Positions 47,502 through 57,318 are shown, counted from the first letter of the stretch. The stretch is DNA of 64,000 nucleotides from Lentibacillus sediminis (GCF_002763455.1 NZ_NIXK01000012.1:1-64000), one strand, 5' to 3'. Program-made: numbers and translations. Notes: a model not told the origin generated them from the sequence alone.

Positions 47502-48224
47502 ATGTTTACACATGAGATGATCGCTTCATTTAATGAGTTAGAAACTTCTTTATACAACTATATCAGTAAAAATAGTGAAAAAGTCGCTTATATGCGCATC
47601 CGTGAACTTGCAAATGAAACCCATGTATCCACAGCTACCATTTTACGCTTTTGCAGAAAAATAAATTGTGAAGGTTTTTCCGAGTTTAAAGTAAAGCTTA
47701 AGATGCATTTAGAAGAAAATAAGAAAACGGTTTTAAAAGAATCGCAACACTCCGTAATGGAATTTTTTGAGCGGACGTTAAAAGGAGATATAGAAGAAAA
47801 TATTAGGGAAGCAGCAAGTTTAGTTAACACAGCAAATAGTGTCATTTTTATCGGGATAGGCAGCTCAGGTATTCTGGCTGAATATGGGGCAAGATATTTC
47901 TCGAGCTTGGGTAAATTTTCGATGTATATTAAAGATCCTCTATTTCCGATTCATTCCAAATTACGTTATAACAGCGCAACCATTGCCTTATCCGTCTCGG
48001 GAGAAACTGACTTTACCGTAACTCACCTTAATCAAATCAAACAAGAAGGAAGTAAAATTATTAGTATTACCAACAATAAACACTCAACTATTGCAAAAAT
48101 ATCTGACATAAACATCCCGTATTATGTAACGGAGGAGTGGTTTGAAAACGCTAATATTACGACCCAAGTACCTGTTCTTTATATTCTGGAAGCACTGGCA
48201 CGTGAAATATATAAGCTTGAGTGA
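47502..48224 (+). CDS. MurR/RpiR-family transcriptional regulator
   Basis: 240 residues. The N-terminal HTH_6 domain has NSEKVAYMRIRELANET-type helices and VSTATILRFCRKINCEGF; the C-terminal SIS domain (about 100-230) has FIGIGSSGILAEYGARYFS and ALSVSGETDFTV for sugar phosphate binding. It should control the divergent GH4 gene in response to a phosphorylated sugar. ATG 47502 follows AGGAAGGAG. Confidence 0.9.
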   Translation: MFTHEMIASFNELETSLYNYISKNSEKVAYMRIRELANETHVSTATILRFCRKINCEGFSEFKVKLKMHLEENKKTVLKESQHSVMEFFERTLKGDIEENIREAASLVNTANSVIFIGIGSSGILAEYGARYFSSLGKFSMYIKDPLFPIHSKLRYNSATIALSVSGETDFTVTHLNQIKQEGSKIISITNNKHSTIAKISDINIPYYVTEEWFENANITTQVPVLYILEALAREIYKLE

Positions 48225-48307
48225 ATGAGAACTACAGCTACGGTATAGGGAAAATGAATTACTAAAAAACCTCCAATAAAGATTTATATTTTCACCCTGT
48301 TAGAATG

Positions 48308-49036
48308 CTAATTTTCATTTTCCTTCTCTTCCAACCCCCTCAGCGCCTCTATCGCCACCATTAAATGCTTTTCTTCCGGTTTCGAGGTGAACAAATAATA
48401 TTGCGCAACTTTTCCAATTGCCAATACTGCACCCCAAATTATTTTTGGTTCACCCCTCCATATCTCATATCCAATACTCCAGGAAACCAGAAAGACCCAA
48501 AGAGCATCACCAAATGCAAAAAATAATATACAGAAACAGGCGGAAACGGGTATCACTAAATTTGTACCGCAATTCTTATGTGTTCTCGGTTGCTTCTTTA
48601 CTTTTTCTAATGTTAAATCCGGGTCTTCGTCATACGCACTGGCAGCCATGTGTTCCGCTGCATGATACTTTGCAATGGGAGTTATTTTCATGAAAAGTCC
48701 AGCTATAACAAAGAAACTGAGTAACATCACCAAGGCATTAATTTGTATGGCATGTAAAAAACTCGCATTTGAACTTCCGATTAATGAAGACTCCATCAGA
48801 AGCAAGCCTGTAAACACCACTAAATATATCTTCCAATAGTCGATGATGAATTCAAATAACAGGGAAAATGCCCGTACAAAAGGTATTTTCGAAAGAGTAG
48901 TAAATATTTTCCTAGTCCCCTTTTTCCGTCTTGTTTCTGTCGTGATTTCCCCATTCTTGAACCGAGCTAATGCCTGATACTTTTCTCCAATAAAACGAAC
49001 AGAGTTTAATCCAGCTCTCCCTCCGTATATGTTCAA
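48308..49036 (-). CDS. DUF1385 (YqhQ-like) membrane protein
   Basis: 242 residues. NIYGGRAGLNSVRFIG at the N-terminus, membrane helices at about 72-92, 98-120, 160-180 and 182-205, and KYHAAEHMAASAYD plus THKNCGTNLV correspond to the conserved HGAEH and RCGT blocks of DUF1385. Function unknown. TTG 49036 follows GGGAGGGA. It stands alone. Confidence 0.8.
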   Translation of the reverse strand: MNIYGGRAGLNSVRFIGEKYQALARFKNGEITTETRRKKGTRKIFTTLSKIPFVRAFSLLFEFIIDYWKIYLVVFTGLLLMESSLIGSSNASFLHAIQINALVMLLSFFVIAGLFMKITPIAKYHAAEHMAASAYDEDPDLTLEKVKKQPRTHKNCGTNLVIPVSACFCILFFAFGDALWVFLVSWSIGYEIWRGEPKIIWGAVLAIGKVAQYYLFTSKPEEKHLMVAIEALRGLEEKENEN

Positions 49037-49187
49037 ACCCCATCCCTCCCAAATTAGCTCAAATGTATTACTGATTCTATATAACTATGACTATTTTATC
49101 ATATTTCTGACATCAAGGGGTATAGGTACAACAACAAAAAGACTGAACCGTTATTGGATCCAGCCTGAACTTGCATTGAAATTAATT

Positions 49188-49205
49188 TAATCAAACGTTT
49201 GATTA
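49188..49205. promoter_or_regulatory. 18-base palindrome upstream of the DUF1385 gene
   Basis: TAATCAAACGTTTGATTA is a perfect palindrome in the 264-base gap between two minus-strand genes. The core CAAACGTTTGATT recurs at about 53429-53441. It resembles TetR/LacI-type operators; the cognate regulator is not identified. Confidence 0.45.
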
Positions 49206-49300
49206 TTATAACCGCACGTTCAAAAGAAGTGATTATTCAATTTTCTTATTTTCATAGATTTTACGCCATCAGTTTCACTCAGTTAAGATAACCTTACCTT

Positions 49301-50398
49301 TTAATCCAATTCTGAAAGGGCTATTCTATATAACCTGTCATCACCTTCTTCCGGCGCACCTCGCCCATCGCCGTTATTACTAATGAAATAGAGATAGTCA
49401 TCTTCAACCAGCACATCCCGAATTCTTCCAAGACCGGTTATCACTTCACGGTATTCACCTGTCTCCAGGTCAAATTCCAAAACGGCAGATCCTCTTAAGG
49501 CGGCTACATACAAATTCCCATTATAATTGTCCATTCCGGATGGTGCCCAGGTTGAGTCATCTCCGGAAGTGAATTGCGGTGTGACCATCCCTTCCTGTTC
49601 TTCATTGCCTTCGATAATCGGCCATCCGTAATTTTGACCGGCTTCGATTCTATTTATTTCATCATTTGCATCATTGCCGTGTTCACTGGCATACAGCGTT
49701 CCATCAGACGTCCAGGTAAGCCCTTGAGGATTTCGATGCCCATAGCTATAGACGTAGGAATCCGGAAATGGATTGTCACTTGGTATCGATCCGTCCAGAT
49801 TCATTCTCAAAATTTTACCGCCCAATGAATCGGTATCCTGTGCTATTTCACTTTCAGAAGCGTCGCCTGCTGTTGCATAAAGATAGCCGTCCGGTCCTAT
49901 TTTCAATCTTCCTCCATGGTGGTAAGCACCACTGGGAATTTGATCAAGAAGCAGACTCTCTTCTCTCCACACATTATCTTCCAATCGAAGCGTTACAATG
50001 CGATTATATTGGCCGTCACTAACTTCGTACGTATAATAGGCATACGATAAGTTCGACTCGGAAAAGTCGGGGGCAAGCACAAATCCAAGCAAACCTGCCT
50101 CCGAGGCGGTGGACACCTCTTGTTCAAGCTCTACCGTTTGCCGCTCCACTTCCCCATTTTCAATTTGTACGATTGAACCAGGTCTTTCTGTCAAATAGAA
50201 GGTGTCATCAAGTTTTTCAATCGACCAGGGAACATCAAGATTTCCAGCAATCACTTCCAGGGCGTCAATAGGCAAAGATAACTGTTCTTCTTGTGTATTC
50301 TCCTGCTCATTGGAAGAATTTTGCTGCTCATTTTCAGAACATGCGACAAGGAAAAGAATACCTAACAGACAGGGGACAATTAGGATTTTTTTCAACAA
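49301..50398 (-). CDS. PQQ-dependent sugar dehydrogenase-type lipoprotein
   Basis: 365 residues. Signal peptide with lipobox LFLVACS (Cys at about residue 20), an acidic/Gln linker, then a six-bladed beta-propeller with DVPWSIEKL, GAYHHGGRLKIGPDGYLYA and YGHRNPQGLTW, the soluble glucose dehydrogenase family pattern. It would oxidise an aldose at the cell surface, but PQQ synthesis genes are not seen here and many family members use no known sugar. Start at one of two adjacent TTG codons after AAGGAGTG. Confidence 0.87.
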   Translation of the reverse strand: MLKKILIVPCLLGILFLVACSENEQQNSSNEQENTQEEQLSLPIDALEVIAGNLDVPWSIEKLDDTFYLTERPGSIVQIENGEVERQTVELEQEVSTASEAGLLGFVLAPDFSESNLSYAYYTYEVSDGQYNRIVTLRLEDNVWREESLLLDQIPSGAYHHGGRLKIGPDGYLYATAGDASESEIAQDTDSLGGKILRMNLDGSIPSDNPFPDSYVYSYGHRNPQGLTWTSDGTLYASEHGNDANDEINRIEAGQNYGWPIIEGNEEQEGMVTPQFTSGDDSTWAPSGMDNYNGNLYVAALRGSAVLEFDLETGEYREVITGLGRIRDVLVEDDYLYFISNNGDGRGAPEEGDDRLYRIALSELD

Positions 50399-50480
50399 GT
50401 ATCACTCCTTGGATAATTTGCTCCTGATATAACCTCAGTCAGAATTGCTGCTCACCCAATCAGGGGCTACCCTCTATTTT

Positions 50481-51731
50481 CTATACGATCCGATATTCCA
50501 ACTTGCTTTCCATCTTATCAATTTTATTCATCACATCTTTATACCCATTTCCTCTTACTACTGCTGTTGCGAGATAACATGATTCGAAATCTTTCGGAGG
50601 CAATACCACTTCATCATTAACGTACTTTAAGGGAACGATCAAAATAACATCCTCATCTTCCATTACGCCATCAAAACCACGTATATCCGTAATCACGCCT
50701 TCCTTATCGGCTAAAATTTCATAGTGACATACACTATGGTTGCTGTTTTTATCGAAATCCTGCCAGCTGTCCTTGATGTCTTCACCAACTGCTACTTTTA
50801 TAATAAACTCCATGTATGAATGACCGGAAGCCTGTTCAAAGACATGGGAAGCGAGGAACCCGCCTGCAGGACGACCTGCAACTTCGATCACTTTGACTCC
50901 ATCTGGTGTTAATCGTGCTTCCAGATGAAAAGAACAATCATTGAACCCCAGTTTTTTTACTGCTTTTTCCGTGCATTCCTTTATATTTTCAACCGTTTCA
51001 TCATCTTTTTCTGACGGGAAAATTTCAAAGTAGTCGAGTGAATAATCGTCTGACACCAAATTATCAGCAACACCGGTAATATAGACGATATTATTTTGCA
51101 CAACACCATCAACAGATACTTCCGGGCCTTCCAGAAATTCTTCATAGATATATTCGTTTGGGTAGTAGGTGTAAATTTTATCGTTCTCAGGAGAGGTAGA
51201 TTCAATCATTACTTCATATATTTCACGAATATCCGTATTACCTTCAATTTTAAATATACCTTTACTCCCTGCTGCTCCGACAGGTTTAAAGATACCTGGC
51301 GTTCCCACCTCATTTACAGCTTGTTCCAAATCACCAAAAGATAGTACTCTCTTATATTTTGGGCAAATCTCCGGAACCTGTCTTAGTGTATCTCTCATTA
51401 CATATTTATTCCTGGCCCTTTTTGCAGCTTCCACACTGATTGTATGCAAGCCTAATTCTGCCCCTATTTTTGCTACTAACTCCACATCTTTATCCGACCA
51501 GGTTAATACACCAGCAATCGTGTGGCTTTTCGAATACTTCACACTTGCTTTAACGGATTCTTCCATATCATACGTATCAGCCAAGATGAAGTCATCAATT
51601 AATCCCGCATCCAAACCAGGATCTGTATCCGCCAATAGAGCGATTCTATACCCTAATTTTTTTGCAGCATAAATTGGTTTTACCCTCTCGACTTTATAAT
51701 CCCTTATATTTACGTATAGTAACGTCTTCAA
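50481..51731 (-). CDS. ATP-grasp ligase-type protein
   Basis: 416 residues from TTG 51731 (AAGGGG 9 bases upstream; the longer frame to 51821 lacks a ribosome site). N-terminal pre-grasp domain MKTLLYVNIRDYKVE, then the grasp fold with GIFKPVGAAGSKGIFKIEG (nucleotide loop), EFLEGPEVSVDGVV and the metal site FHLEARLTPDGVKVIEVAGRPAG. Similar to carboxylate-amine ligases that join amino acids. It is an orphan: no peptide exporter or second ligase is adjacent. Product unknown. Confidence 0.85.
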   Translation of the reverse strand: MKTLLYVNIRDYKVERVKPIYAAKKLGYRIALLADTDPGLDAGLIDDFILADTYDMEESVKASVKYSKSHTIAGVLTWSDKDVELVAKIGAELGLHTISVEAAKRARNKYVMRDTLRQVPEICPKYKRVLSFGDLEQAVNEVGTPGIFKPVGAAGSKGIFKIEGNTDIREIYEVMIESTSPENDKIYTYYPNEYIYEEFLEGPEVSVDGVVQNNIVYITGVADNLVSDDYSLDYFEIFPSEKDDETVENIKECTEKAVKKLGFNDCSFHLEARLTPDGVKVIEVAGRPAGGFLASHVFEQASGHSYMEFIIKVAVGEDIKDSWQDFDKNSNHSVCHYEILADKEGVITDIRGFDGVMEDEDVILIVPLKYVNDEVVLPPKDFESCYLATAVVRGNGYKDVMNKIDKMESKLEYRIV

Positions 51732-51870
51732 AATATATTTCCCCTTATTGGAGTGCCTGTCACTTCCCGATATTTGTCGAACTCGGGAGTGGATTACTAA
51801 ATGAAATACAACTACCCCCACTGTTACTGATTGATCTTCTCTGTGAGCAGCCTACTCTACTCCATAGCAC

Positions 51871-52076
51871 TTACTTTTCTATAAGATATCTCAGCCATAA
51901 AGCATCATCTTTAAGTTTTTCCACATGATCCAGTTTGAATGTTACTGGAGTATTACCCGCATATTTGCTTTCTTCAAACAAAGAAGACATATCATGGGAC
52001 CATTTTTAACTTTAAGTTCAATATAACTTAAAACTTCAATACAATGGGCCCACTGATTGTTAGGGAAAGAATTTTC
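51871..52076 (-). pseudogene. Unidentified gene fragment
   Basis: Two minus-strand frames joined near 52000 give a coherent stretch, NNQWAHCIEVLSYIELKVKNG then WSHDMSSLFEESKYAGNTPV and FKLDHVEKLKDDALWLRYLIEK, ending at a stop at 51871. No start codon with a ribosome site is present. The end ALWLRYLIEK resembles the C-terminus of the RibD-like fragment immediately upstream (TLWIRYSVKK), but I cannot assign a family. Confidence 0.35.
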
Positions 52077-52088
52077 TCCATTGCCGCT

Positions 52089-52745
52089 TCACATCTTTTT
52101 TACAGAATAGCGAATCCATAATGTACCGTATTCCAATTCTTCAACGGATTTAAGCTGAAAAGCTGTTTCTTTAATGCTGGTAAACGGGTCTTTTGCGACG
52201 AAGAACCGGTTGCCGTCTGGATCACCATTTGCGATCGGAGCGAGGATGAAGCTGACTTCATCAACCAGTTCATTTTGAATCATAGACCAGTTGATCGTTC
52301 CGCCTCCTCCAACCATCATTCGCTTGATATGAAACAGGTTATAGAACTTGTCCAGCATCACGTCATAATCAATTTGTTCTTTGCCCGCAATGATATAGGA
52401 TATCTTTTTCTTTCTGAGAAAATCTTTATAGGCGTTTGAGACTTGCTCGGTTAAGACAACTACAATGTGTGAAGGCACACCGCCATAGCCAAATGTATTC
52501 TCTTCAAAGGCTAATTCTCCTCGTCTATCCATAGCTCATGGGGGCATCAGGATCCGCCACATAATCCCCTTCAGGAACGGGATCTGCGTTTTCATCCAAC
52601 TCCGGTTCTTTGTAATGGGTAATGTTGTCTTCTGTTGACGTTTTACCGTTCAGATAGCCTTGTATTTCAATCTGTTGTTTTTCAGGGTCCAGTGAAAGTT
52701 CCTGATATTGCCGGCTCGCTTCTCAAATTCCCGTAAACCCATAAT
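52089..52745 (-). pseudogene. RibD-family (dihydrofolate reductase fold) protein, frameshifted and 5'-truncated
   Basis: Three minus-strand frames join: GLREFEKRAG, then QYQELSLDPEKQQIEI ... VPEGDYVADPDAPMSY, then DRRGELAFEENTFGYGG ... VGGGGTINWSMIQNELVDEVSFILAP to 52089. The breaks are near 52712 and 52523. The last 147 residues carry the NADPH-binding GGGGTI and the substrate-side DEVSFILAPI of the RibD C-terminal domain. Before this, the N-terminal part of the ~230-residue family is missing. A MerR-type promoter (52799-52830) still points into it. Confidence 0.65.
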
Positions 52746-52798
52746 ATCCAGAATGAATGACTCAGATTTCCTTTTCATCCATTTCTATCTTGAAAATT

Positions 52799-52830
52799 AT
52801 CTTATATCCTATAGTTAACTCGAGGTCAAG
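52799..52830 (-). promoter_or_regulatory. MerR-regulated promoter towards the RibD-like remnant (site 1)
   Basis: TTGACC, a 19-base spacer and TAAGAT on the minus strand. The over-long spacer contains CTCGAGTTAACT; the 15-base core AGTTAACTCGAGGTC occurs three times in the window. A 19-base spacer is the mark of MerR-family activation. Confidence 0.75.
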
Positions 52831-52923
52831 TAGTTGATTTATATTTTTTGAAAAACTTTAAGCCTATCATTTTATTGACTTTGAAAATTCATAATCGCTA
52901 TGGTAAAATTTTCAAAACAATAG

Positions 52924-52938
52924 AGTTAACTCGAGGTC
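52924..52938. promoter_or_regulatory. MerR operator in the leader of the merR gene (site 2)
   Basis: The same 15-base core AGTTAACTCGAGGTC. It lies downstream of the promoter at 52875-52904 (TTGACT, 18 bases, TATGGT), so binding would block transcription and give autorepression. Confidence 0.7.
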
Positions 52939-52966
52939 TACTGCGAGGAAAGAAGGAGAAATGGAA

Positions 52967-53380
52967 ATGACATATTCGATCAGCGAAGTCGCAAGTAAAT
53001 TGAATCTCACTGTCTATACGTTGCGTTACTACGACAAGGAAGGACTTATGCCTTTTGTGGAGCGTACAGCTGGCGGAAAAAGAGTATTTAAAGAAACCGA
53101 TGTCGAATTGTTAAATGTTATTGAATGTTTGAAGTCCAGCGGTATGCCGATTAAGGATATCAGGAATTTTATAGAATGGCTTTCTGAGGGTGATTCGACC
53201 TTGCAGCAAAGATATGACATGTTCACGGAGCGAAAAGCTGCTGTAGAAAAACAAATGGAAGAACTGCAAAAGACAATGGATCTCATTGAACATAAATGCG
53301 ACTACTACAAGACGGCACTGGAAGCAGGAACGGAAGATGTTCATAAAAACGAAAGAATGGGAAAATCGGTTTTCTCCTAA
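52967..53380 (+). CDS. MerR-family regulator, NmlR/AdhR type
   Basis: 137 residues from ATG 52967 (GGAG 8 bases upstream; an ATG at 52961 is too close to the ribosome site). The MerR winged HTH has TYSISEVASKLNLTVYTLRYYDKEGL; the cysteine in IECLKSSGMPIKDIR sits where the aldehyde-sensing Cys of AdhR/NmlR proteins lies. A long coiled coil (about 75-115) forms the dimer. It likely senses reactive aldehydes and acts at the three AGTTAACTCGAGGTC sites. Confidence 0.88.
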   Translation: MTYSISEVASKLNLTVYTLRYYDKEGLMPFVERTAGGKRVFKETDVELLNVIECLKSSGMPIKDIRNFIEWLSEGDSTLQQRYDMFTERKAAVEKQMEELQKTMDLIEHKCDYYKTALEAGTEDVHKNERMGKSVFS

Positions 53381-53382
53381 AA

Positions 53383-53425
53383 ATACAGGCTGGATCATTA
53401 GTGAATCCAGCCTGTATCTTTATTT
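53383..53425 (+). terminator. Terminator of the merR gene
   Basis: A 13-pair stem ATACAGGCTGGAT / ATCCAGCCTGTAT followed by CTTTATTT, directly after the merR stop. Confidence 0.85.
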
Positions 53426-53508
53426 AAACAAACGTTTGATTGGTATTTGGAAACCATCCACAATGTTGCACATTCGACAAAAATCGGGTGGTGACAGGCA
53501 CCCCCCTC

Positions 53509-54924
53509 CTACCCCAGAAAGAACCCCGCTCCAAGAAAAAGTACTGCAGCAACGCCGACCCCAATGGAAACGATTTTCAATTTATAACGCGCATACTCGA
53601 TAAGCGGGACATCCAGTATAGACGCCGTTGTGATCGTTGTGTCACCAAGCGGGGAGGTCATGGCACCGAATGATCCGGCGGCAAAGACTGCACCGACTGT
53701 CATTGGAAGCGATGCACCGGTAGAAGACGCCAACGCTATTCCAAGCGGCATGAAGATCCCCCATGTTCCAAAAGAAGAACCGAGGAAATAACTGACCACC
53801 GAACCGACTAAAAATACAATTGCCGGGATGGTGAAAGCCGGCAGGAAAGCACCGAGAGTTGCTCCGATAAACTGGGAAAATCCAAGATCTTCTGCCACAA
53901 GGGACAGGGACCATACAAGCACAAGGAGAATGATCGGCTGCATCAATTGATTTCCACCATCATAAAAATGATACATCGTCTCATCCAATTTTTGCTTCCT
54001 AAACATATAGAAAATGAAGGTGAGAATCAGGGTAATAAATACAGCAAGGAGAATGACAAACGTAGCGTCAGCTTCCGCAAGTGCATCAAATACCCCTGCT
54101 GCCCCCTTTTCCATTCCATCCTGCCACAATAGGTACATCGTCAGCCCAAGCAGCAAAAACAAGGGGACGATCAAATTCCACGGCTGTGCTTTCACCATGG
54201 AGAGTTCTTTTTTAACTCCTACACGGTGATATTCTTCCTCCCCCTCTTGTTTGCTTTTCTTCGTCTTCTTCGGTTTTGACCAGAATGTCCAAATCAAGCC
54301 AATAACCAGCATCACAATCGCAAAAAAGTTAAATGGAATACTGTATAAAAATACTTGATAGGCATCTGCCTCCAAATTATGTTTTTGAATCCCGCCCTCG
54401 ATGAGCGAGACCATAAACCCGACAAATGCGGTTGCGGCCGGCAGCAGGACAATCACGGAGCCTGTGGAGATATCCATCGTAAAGCCGACTTTCCAGCTGG
54501 ACATGTTCACCTTTTTCAGCAATGTTCTAACCACCGGACCAATCATCATGATCCGGAACATTGGCATCATAAAAGTAAATGGAAGCGTAAGCCAGATTAC
54601 TGCAAGGAGTCCGCGTTCCGAGCTTATTTTGTCGCCAACCCACTCGGAAAAACCTTTGACCCCGCCGGATATTTGCATCATCCCGATCAGGCCGCCAAAT
54701 AAGTAAAGAAAAGCAATGATATTTATATTTCCCGGATCAGACAGTGTCTCTACGATATAGTTAACTGTCTCTTTTGATCCATTGAGCACACTGAACTCCA
54801 CCAGAAATGCACCAACAAAGAGTCCCAGCACGAGTCCGGGAAGTATTTGTTTTAACCAGATCGAAAATCCGATCACGATAATAAATGGAATTAAAGAAAG
54901 CCATGCATGTTCTATTGCTTTCAC
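53509..54924 (-). CDS. NhaC-family sodium/proton antiporter
   Basis: 471 residues with about 12 hydrophobic segments. NhaC blocks include MPMFRIMMIGPVVRTLLKK, SSFGTWGIFMPLGIAL and FAAGSFGAMTSPLGDTTITTAS (conserved Asp). It expels Na+ in exchange for protons, consistent with a saline or alkaline habitat. The start is uncertain: GTG 54924 abuts GGGAGGG, GTG 54933 is an alternative, and an ATA at 54915 has the better-placed ribosome site. Confidence 0.88.
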   Translation of the reverse strand: MKAIEHAWLSLIPFIIVIGFSIWLKQILPGLVLGLFVGAFLVEFSVLNGSKETVNYIVETLSDPGNINIIAFLYLFGGLIGMMQISGGVKGFSEWVGDKISSERGLLAVIWLTLPFTFMMPMFRIMMIGPVVRTLLKKVNMSSWKVGFTMDISTGSVIVLLPAATAFVGFMVSLIEGGIQKHNLEADAYQVFLYSIPFNFFAIVMLVIGLIWTFWSKPKKTKKSKQEGEEEYHRVGVKKELSMVKAQPWNLIVPLFLLLGLTMYLLWQDGMEKGAAGVFDALAEADATFVILLAVFITLILTFIFYMFRKQKLDETMYHFYDGGNQLMQPIILLVLVWSLSLVAEDLGFSQFIGATLGAFLPAFTIPAIVFLVGSVVSYFLGSSFGTWGIFMPLGIALASSTGASLPMTVGAVFAAGSFGAMTSPLGDTTITTASILDVPLIEYARYKLKIVSIGVGVAAVLFLGAGFFLG

Positions 54925-55105
54925 CCCTCCCACACGTCCTATTGTTACGATGTGCAGGATGCAGGGATTTCATGCAAGGGAAATTCTCTATTATAAGACC
55001 AAGAAAAAGTCAGGGATCGCGTGGGGCGGCAAAGTAGCCCGCAGCAACTCATCAATCTCGCCAGATCGTATAGTTGGCGATAAAATCAATTTAAGTCGCC
55101 TGCAA

Positions 55106-55669
55106 TTAAACGCTCAGCGAACCGCGAAACCCTCTCACGCCATAATAAGAGGACGCACCATTGTGATACACGAAGACATGGCCGTAGCGATAATCGCAAA
55201 ACAGCGCACCGCCGAGTTCTCTGATATCAGAGGGCGTTTTCACCCAACTAGATGTTTTCTGATCGAATTTTTCAAGTTGCTGCAACCCTCGATACTGTTC
55301 CTCCGTTAAAAGTTCAATGCCCATATCGGCTGCCATATCCATCGCATTATTTTCCGGTTTGTGTTTTTTCCTTGCCTCCAGCCCCGCACGGTCGTAGCAT
55401 ACACTTCTGCGGCCTTTAGGACTTTCCGCTGAACAATCACAAAAAATGTATTCGTCCTCACTTTTATCATGACCAACCACATCCGGCTCACCGCCAGTTC
55501 TTTCCATTTCATGGAGCGACCACAGTTTTTCCGTATCAGCATCCAGTTTTGTTTGGATTTCCGCCCATTCAAGACCTTCGTGACGGTGCATGTTTTTCTC
55601 AAAACGGGCTTTCAATGTGCTAAGTAATTCTTCACGCTGTTCTGGTGACAGGTTCTTTTCTATTGTCAT
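55106..55669 (-). CDS. DUF4256 family protein
   Basis: 187 residues from ATG 55669 (GGAGGAG upstream). Conserved blocks: LKARFEKNMHRHEGLEWAEI, LWSLHEMERTGGEPDVV, CDCSAESPKGRRSVCYDRAG and FVYHNGASSYYGVRGFRG. The family is a soluble protein of unknown function found in bacteria and some archaea. It lies 12 bases downstream of the MFS exporter stop and could be co-transcribed with it. Confidence 0.85.
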   Translation of the reverse strand: MTIEKNLSPEQREELLSTLKARFEKNMHRHEGLEWAEIQTKLDADTEKLWSLHEMERTGGEPDVVGHDKSEDEYIFCDCSAESPKGRRSVCYDRAGLEARKKHKPENNAMDMAADMGIELLTEEQYRGLQQLEKFDQKTSSWVKTPSDIRELGGALFCDYRYGHVFVYHNGASSYYGVRGFRGSLSV

Positions 55670-55705
55670 GTTCGTCTCTCCTCCTACACTCATAATTTAA
55701 CTTCC

Positions 55706-57178
55706 TTACGAATTAATTTTCTCATGAACGTCTTCTTCAATTGGACGGGCACGGTACACCAGAAATGACAGAATCACTGCCACGATAGAAATGATAAAAA
55801 TGATAAAGTAGACAAGTTCTACCCCAGCAACCATCGCCTGGTTTATCGATTCTGGTGCAGTTGGATTTGCCACACCTTCTAAATAGCTTGCTTGTTTCGA
55901 ATTTAGAATACTAATAAATACGGAAACGCCGATTGCACCGCTTAAGGGCTGCAATGCGGACATTACTGCTGTACCATGTGGGTATAAGCGTTTTGGAAGC
56001 TGGTTCAATCCGTTTGTCTCGGCAGGCATCATGGTTGCAGATACACTGAGCATGATTAAAATAAATCCGACGATAATCACCCATGGTGGAGTTTCCGCAG
56101 TCAATCGGCTAAACATAAACATGGTTCCGGCAAGTACGATGGTCGCTGGAATCATCATCATTCGCGGTCCAACCTTATCAAATAAAGCCCCCATAAATGG
56201 ACTCGCAATCCCATTTAAAATACTGCCTGGCAACAATAGCAAGCCAGCCGCTGCAGGCGCCAGCGCCATGGGGCCTTGCATAAATACCGGTAAAATTAAC
56301 TCAGATGCAAACATTGTCATCACGATGATGACAAACATGGCAACAGCATGGGAGAACATCGGCAATTTGAATACTCGCAAGTCCATCAATGGTTCTTCAA
56401 CCTTAAATTGTCTAATTGCAAACAGTACAATACTTGTCACCCCAACAATGAGAGAGATTAAAACGTCTGGTGTTAAAAAGCCTGCTTCACTTTCCCCAAC
56501 TGAACTAAATCCGTATATTGTCGCCCCAAATCCAATGGTTGAGAAAATAATAGAAAACCAATCAATTTTTGGTTTTGTTACTTCAGATACGTTAATTAAG
56601 TATTTATATCCAAATAGAATCGAAAATAACGCGAATGGAATGACAGTGATAAATAAAAATCTCCACCCCAAATAATCCACGATTACTCCCGAGAGCGTTG
56701 GGCCAATCGCAGGCGCAAACATAATGACCAAGCCAACAATACCCATAATTTTACCTCTTTTATGTGGCGGGTATATCAATAGGAAGACGTTGAAAATAAG
56801 CGGCATTAACAGTCCTGTGCCAATTGCCTGAATCAGACGGCCGGTGAGCAATATGGAAAATGTCGGTGCAACAGCTGCAATTGCTGTACCAAATGTGAAT
56901 ACTATCATCGTTCCAATGAACAGCTGCCTTGTTGTAAACCATTGCATAAGCAACGGGGAAATCGGAATGACAATCCCCATAATTAACATAAACCCAGTTG
57001 CGACCCATTGTACGGTTGGCAAGGTAATACCAAACTCTGCCATTAATGTTGTCAGTGCTATGTTCAGCAGCGTCTCATTTAATATTGCAAAAAACGCGCC
57101 TATGATTAATGCCATCATAATCGGCAATGTTTTTACATTCGGATCATCTGATAAGAATTCATATTTTGACTTGGTCAT
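55706..57178 (-). CDS. DHA2-family multidrug MFS exporter (LmrB/EmrB-like)
   Basis: 490 residues, 14 predicted helices. MALIIGAFFAILNETLLNIAL, VQWVATGFML and the motif C stretch GLVIMFAPAIGPTLSGVIVDY are diagnostic of proton-driven drug efflux (antiporter motif). ATG 57178 follows GAGGTGG. A TetR repressor gene lies 740 bases upstream on the same strand and may regulate it, as in B. subtilis lmrA-lmrB; that link is inference. Confidence 0.9.
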   Translation of the reverse strand: MTKSKYEFLSDDPNVKTLPIMMALIIGAFFAILNETLLNIALTTLMAEFGITLPTVQWVATGFMLIMGIVIPISPLLMQWFTTRQLFIGTMIVFTFGTAIAAVAPTFSILLTGRLIQAIGTGLLMPLIFNVFLLIYPPHKRGKIMGIVGLVIMFAPAIGPTLSGVIVDYLGWRFLFITVIPFALFSILFGYKYLINVSEVTKPKIDWFSIIFSTIGFGATIYGFSSVGESEAGFLTPDVLISLIVGVTSIVLFAIRQFKVEEPLMDLRVFKLPMFSHAVAMFVIIVMTMFASELILPVFMQGPMALAPAAAGLLLLPGSILNGIASPFMGALFDKVGPRMMMIPATIVLAGTMFMFSRLTAETPPWVIIVGFILIMLSVSATMMPAETNGLNQLPKRLYPHGTAVMSALQPLSGAIGVSVFISILNSKQASYLEGVANPTAPESINQAMVAGVELVYFIIFIISIVAVILSFLVYRARPIEEDVHEKINS

Positions 57179-57286
57179 GGTTCCACCTCGGTTATATTGG
57201 GAAAGTTCTCTTCCTGCATAATTATATAGTATAATATAAGTTAACTGATTGCGATATAGTCAAGACGTCGGGTAAGACAAAAAACA

Positions 57287-57316
57287 CCCCTTTAGACGAT
57301 TAAATCTAAAAGGGGG
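57287..57316 (-). terminator. Terminator in the gap downstream of the SinI-like gene
   Basis: CCCCTTTTAGA / TCTAAAGGGG followed on the minus strand by TGTTTTTTG. It insulates the MFS promoter from upstream transcription. Confidence 0.8.
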
Positions 57317-57318
57317 GA

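Noticed and set aside
54782-55309. 175-codon plus-strand open frame spanning the NhaC/DUF4256 gap
   Set aside because: Overlaps the antisense of two well-supported genes and has no start signal or protein-like pattern.
56031-56675. 214-codon plus-strand open frame
   Set aside because: Antisense shadow of the LmrB-like exporter; hydrophobic codons read in reverse often leave long open frames.
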